The position numbers were made by a program, and so were the translations under genes. A DNA stretch of 64,000 nucleotides. It comes from Spirochaetaceae bacterium (GTDB lineage: Bacteria > Spirochaetota > Spirochaetia > Treponematales > Treponemataceae). Shown here one piece after another: positions 63,214 to 64,000 of this stretch. The stretch covers positions 62,001-126,000 of the forward strand of contig JAGARN010000005.1 of the NCBI GenBank assembly GCA_017622235.1. Reading direction: 5' to 3'. Position 1 is the stretch's first letter; every line of letters begins with the position of its first letter. The notes beneath the pieces were generated by a model that saw only the letters and a program-made list of their open reading frames with translations, was not told the DNA's origin and ran no database searches.

Positions 63214-63613
63214 TATGTTGCTCCAAAAAGAATTTTTCAATTTGCGGAAGAATTTTTTTATCTGAATCAACAAGATTTAATTTATTAATTTCATCTATCG
63301 TAAACCAATCAATTTGAGTATGTTCATTAAGAATCCAGTTAGGATTTTCTTCTTTAAAAAAAATCTGATATGCGAATAGTTTAAAATCTTTTCCTTTGTG
63401 GTTAAAACTAGAATTAGCGATATAGGTTCCAACTTGAACATCTACAGAAAATTCCTCTTGAAATTCACGAATAATAGCTTGTTGGTGAGTTTCATTGGCT
63501 TCTACTTTTCCACCTGGGAATTCCCAAAGACCACCTACATCACCACCGGGAAGTCTTTTCCCTAGTAAAATCTTAGAATTACAGATTAATATACAGGCTA
63601 CAGATTCTACCAT
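63203..63613 (-). CDS. NUDIX hydrolase (MutT-like)
   Basis: MutT-like enzymes clear 8-oxo-dGTP and similar nucleotides. The 136-residue protein has VESVACILICNSKILLGKR and the full Nudix box GGKVEANETHQQAIIREFQEEFSV (G-x5-E-x7-RE-x2-EE). Length and context with GLWEFPGG fit the MutT/Orf135 group. It lies 2 nt upstream of the stop of a small membrane protein. Confidence 0.9.
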   Translation of the reverse strand: MVESVACILICNSKILLGKRLPGGDVGGLWEFPGGKVEANETHQQAIIREFQEEFSVDVQVGTYIANSSFNHKGKDFKLFAYQIFFKEENPNWILNEHTQIDWFTIDEINKLNLVDSDKKILPQIEKFFLEQHNEK

Positions 63614-63615
63614 AA

Positions 63616-64000
63616 CTACAAAAATAGTACTTTAGGAAAAATAAAATGAAGTACTGCAACAACAATGCAGAACAAACCTATTATTTTTCGACTATCATAA
63701 ATAACTTGAATTAAACCCGTAGGTGTATATTCAACAGTAGAATTCGACATATAATAATCTATTAGAATACAAAATCCACCACACAAACCTGCTAATGCTG
63801 GAAGTAAATCACCAATTATGGGAACATCATTTTGAACAACAGACAAAAGTTTCATTAAACCAATAAGTACAGAAAGGACTCCAAGAACAAGATGTGTGTT
63901 GCGACTATCAAGAAGTCTTTGCAACCCTTGAGTTGTAGAATCTTGAGCAACCTCATCAGCAGAAACAAGCTCTCCAGATTTATTTGTGGAACAAAAAAGT
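63616..64000 (-). CDS. Membrane protein, 5'-partial at window edge
   Basis: The frame is open from the edge at 64000 to the stop at 63616 without interruption. An in-frame TTG at 63924 would give 102 residues, but it has no ribosome-binding site and the preceding codons look protein-like (NKSGELVSADEVAQDSTT), so the true start is probably outside the window. Three or four membrane helices are seen (LVLGVLSVLIGLMKLLS; ALAGLCGGFCILIDYY; IIGLFCIVVAVLHFIF). Function unknown. Confidence 0.65.
   Translation of the reverse strand, partial: LFCSTNKSGELVSADEVAQDSTTQGLQRLLDSRNTHLVLGVLSVLIGLMKLLSVVQNDVPIIGDLLPALAGLCGGFCILIDYYMSNSTVEYTPTGLIQVIYDSRKIIGLFCIVVAVLHFIFPKVLFL

Overview
The window is chromosomal DNA of a spirochaete, most likely a Treponema. 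It is AT-rich and packed with housekeeping genes in long, tightly coupled operons. The placement rests on the DUF2764-containing V-type ATPase operon, the mreBCD-pbp2-rodA cluster, the protein types and the general gene content. No phage, insertion sequence, CRISPR array or obvious island is visible. Two genes (trpS, udg) have a -10 box exactly 6 nt before their ATG and no Shine-Dalgarno; several others come close.

Layout. 58-2807 (-): udg-priA. 2935-3978 (+): galM. 4036-13490 (+): a seven-gene V-ATPase operon (E, DUF2764, A, B, D, I, K) running into ispG and a secreted repeat-like protein. 13487-16439 (-): a sugar-phosphate transferase and an outer-membrane barrel protein. 16513-20505 (-): the anaerobic ribonucleotide reductase locus nrdR, nrdD, a separate glycyl-radical/thioredoxin protein, and nrdG, with paired NrdR-box-like sites at two promoters. 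20717-25808 (+): a secreted protein, a GT2 glycosyltransferase, a PlsC acyltransferase, murC and yicC. 25818-28250: a J-domain protein (-), then aroH and a glycogen-synthase homologue (+). 28310-28473: tRNA-Thr and tRNA-Tyr. 28519-34698 (+): ykgJ-like, an MBL hydrolase, a small ORF, mltG, dnaG, rpoD. 34783-36045: a zinc-ribbon coiled-coil gene and the RNase P RNA. 36065-42676 (+): a TPR protein and mreB-mreC-mreD-mrdA-rodA. 42880-46389 (-): mfd. 46462-48014 (+): two unassigned genes. 48007-48757 (-): tRNA-Leu, fmdB and a zinc-ribbon membrane protein. 48836-54288 (-): DEAD-box helicase, ybiT-type ABC-F, trpS, alr. 54419-64000 (-): a partial membrane protein, mutT-like, an SH3-like lipoprotein, a DUF212 protein, a multi-pass membrane protein, rnfC-D-G-E-A-B homologues and a GH57-like protein.

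Three systems stand out. (1) The class III ribonucleotide reductase is split: the large chain stops at an in-frame TAA before the glycyl-radical site. That site (RIVGYY) lies on a 182-residue protein fused to a CPNC thioredoxin-like domain, with its own consensus promoter inside two NrdR-box-like palindromes. (2) The Rnf-like operon keeps the classic rnfCDGEAB order and membrane topology. It has lost the recognisable flavin, NADH and intramembrane iron-sulphur motifs and keeps only ferredoxin-type 4Fe-4S motifs in RnfB and RnfC. It ends in a GH57 homologue whose catalytic acids are all replaced. (3) The V-ATPase operon lacks recognisable C, F and G/H subunits, carries DUF2764 instead, and its K subunit has the Na+-site residues known from Enterococcus NtpK.

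All assignments come from reading the sequence and from remembered family motifs. No database search was run.
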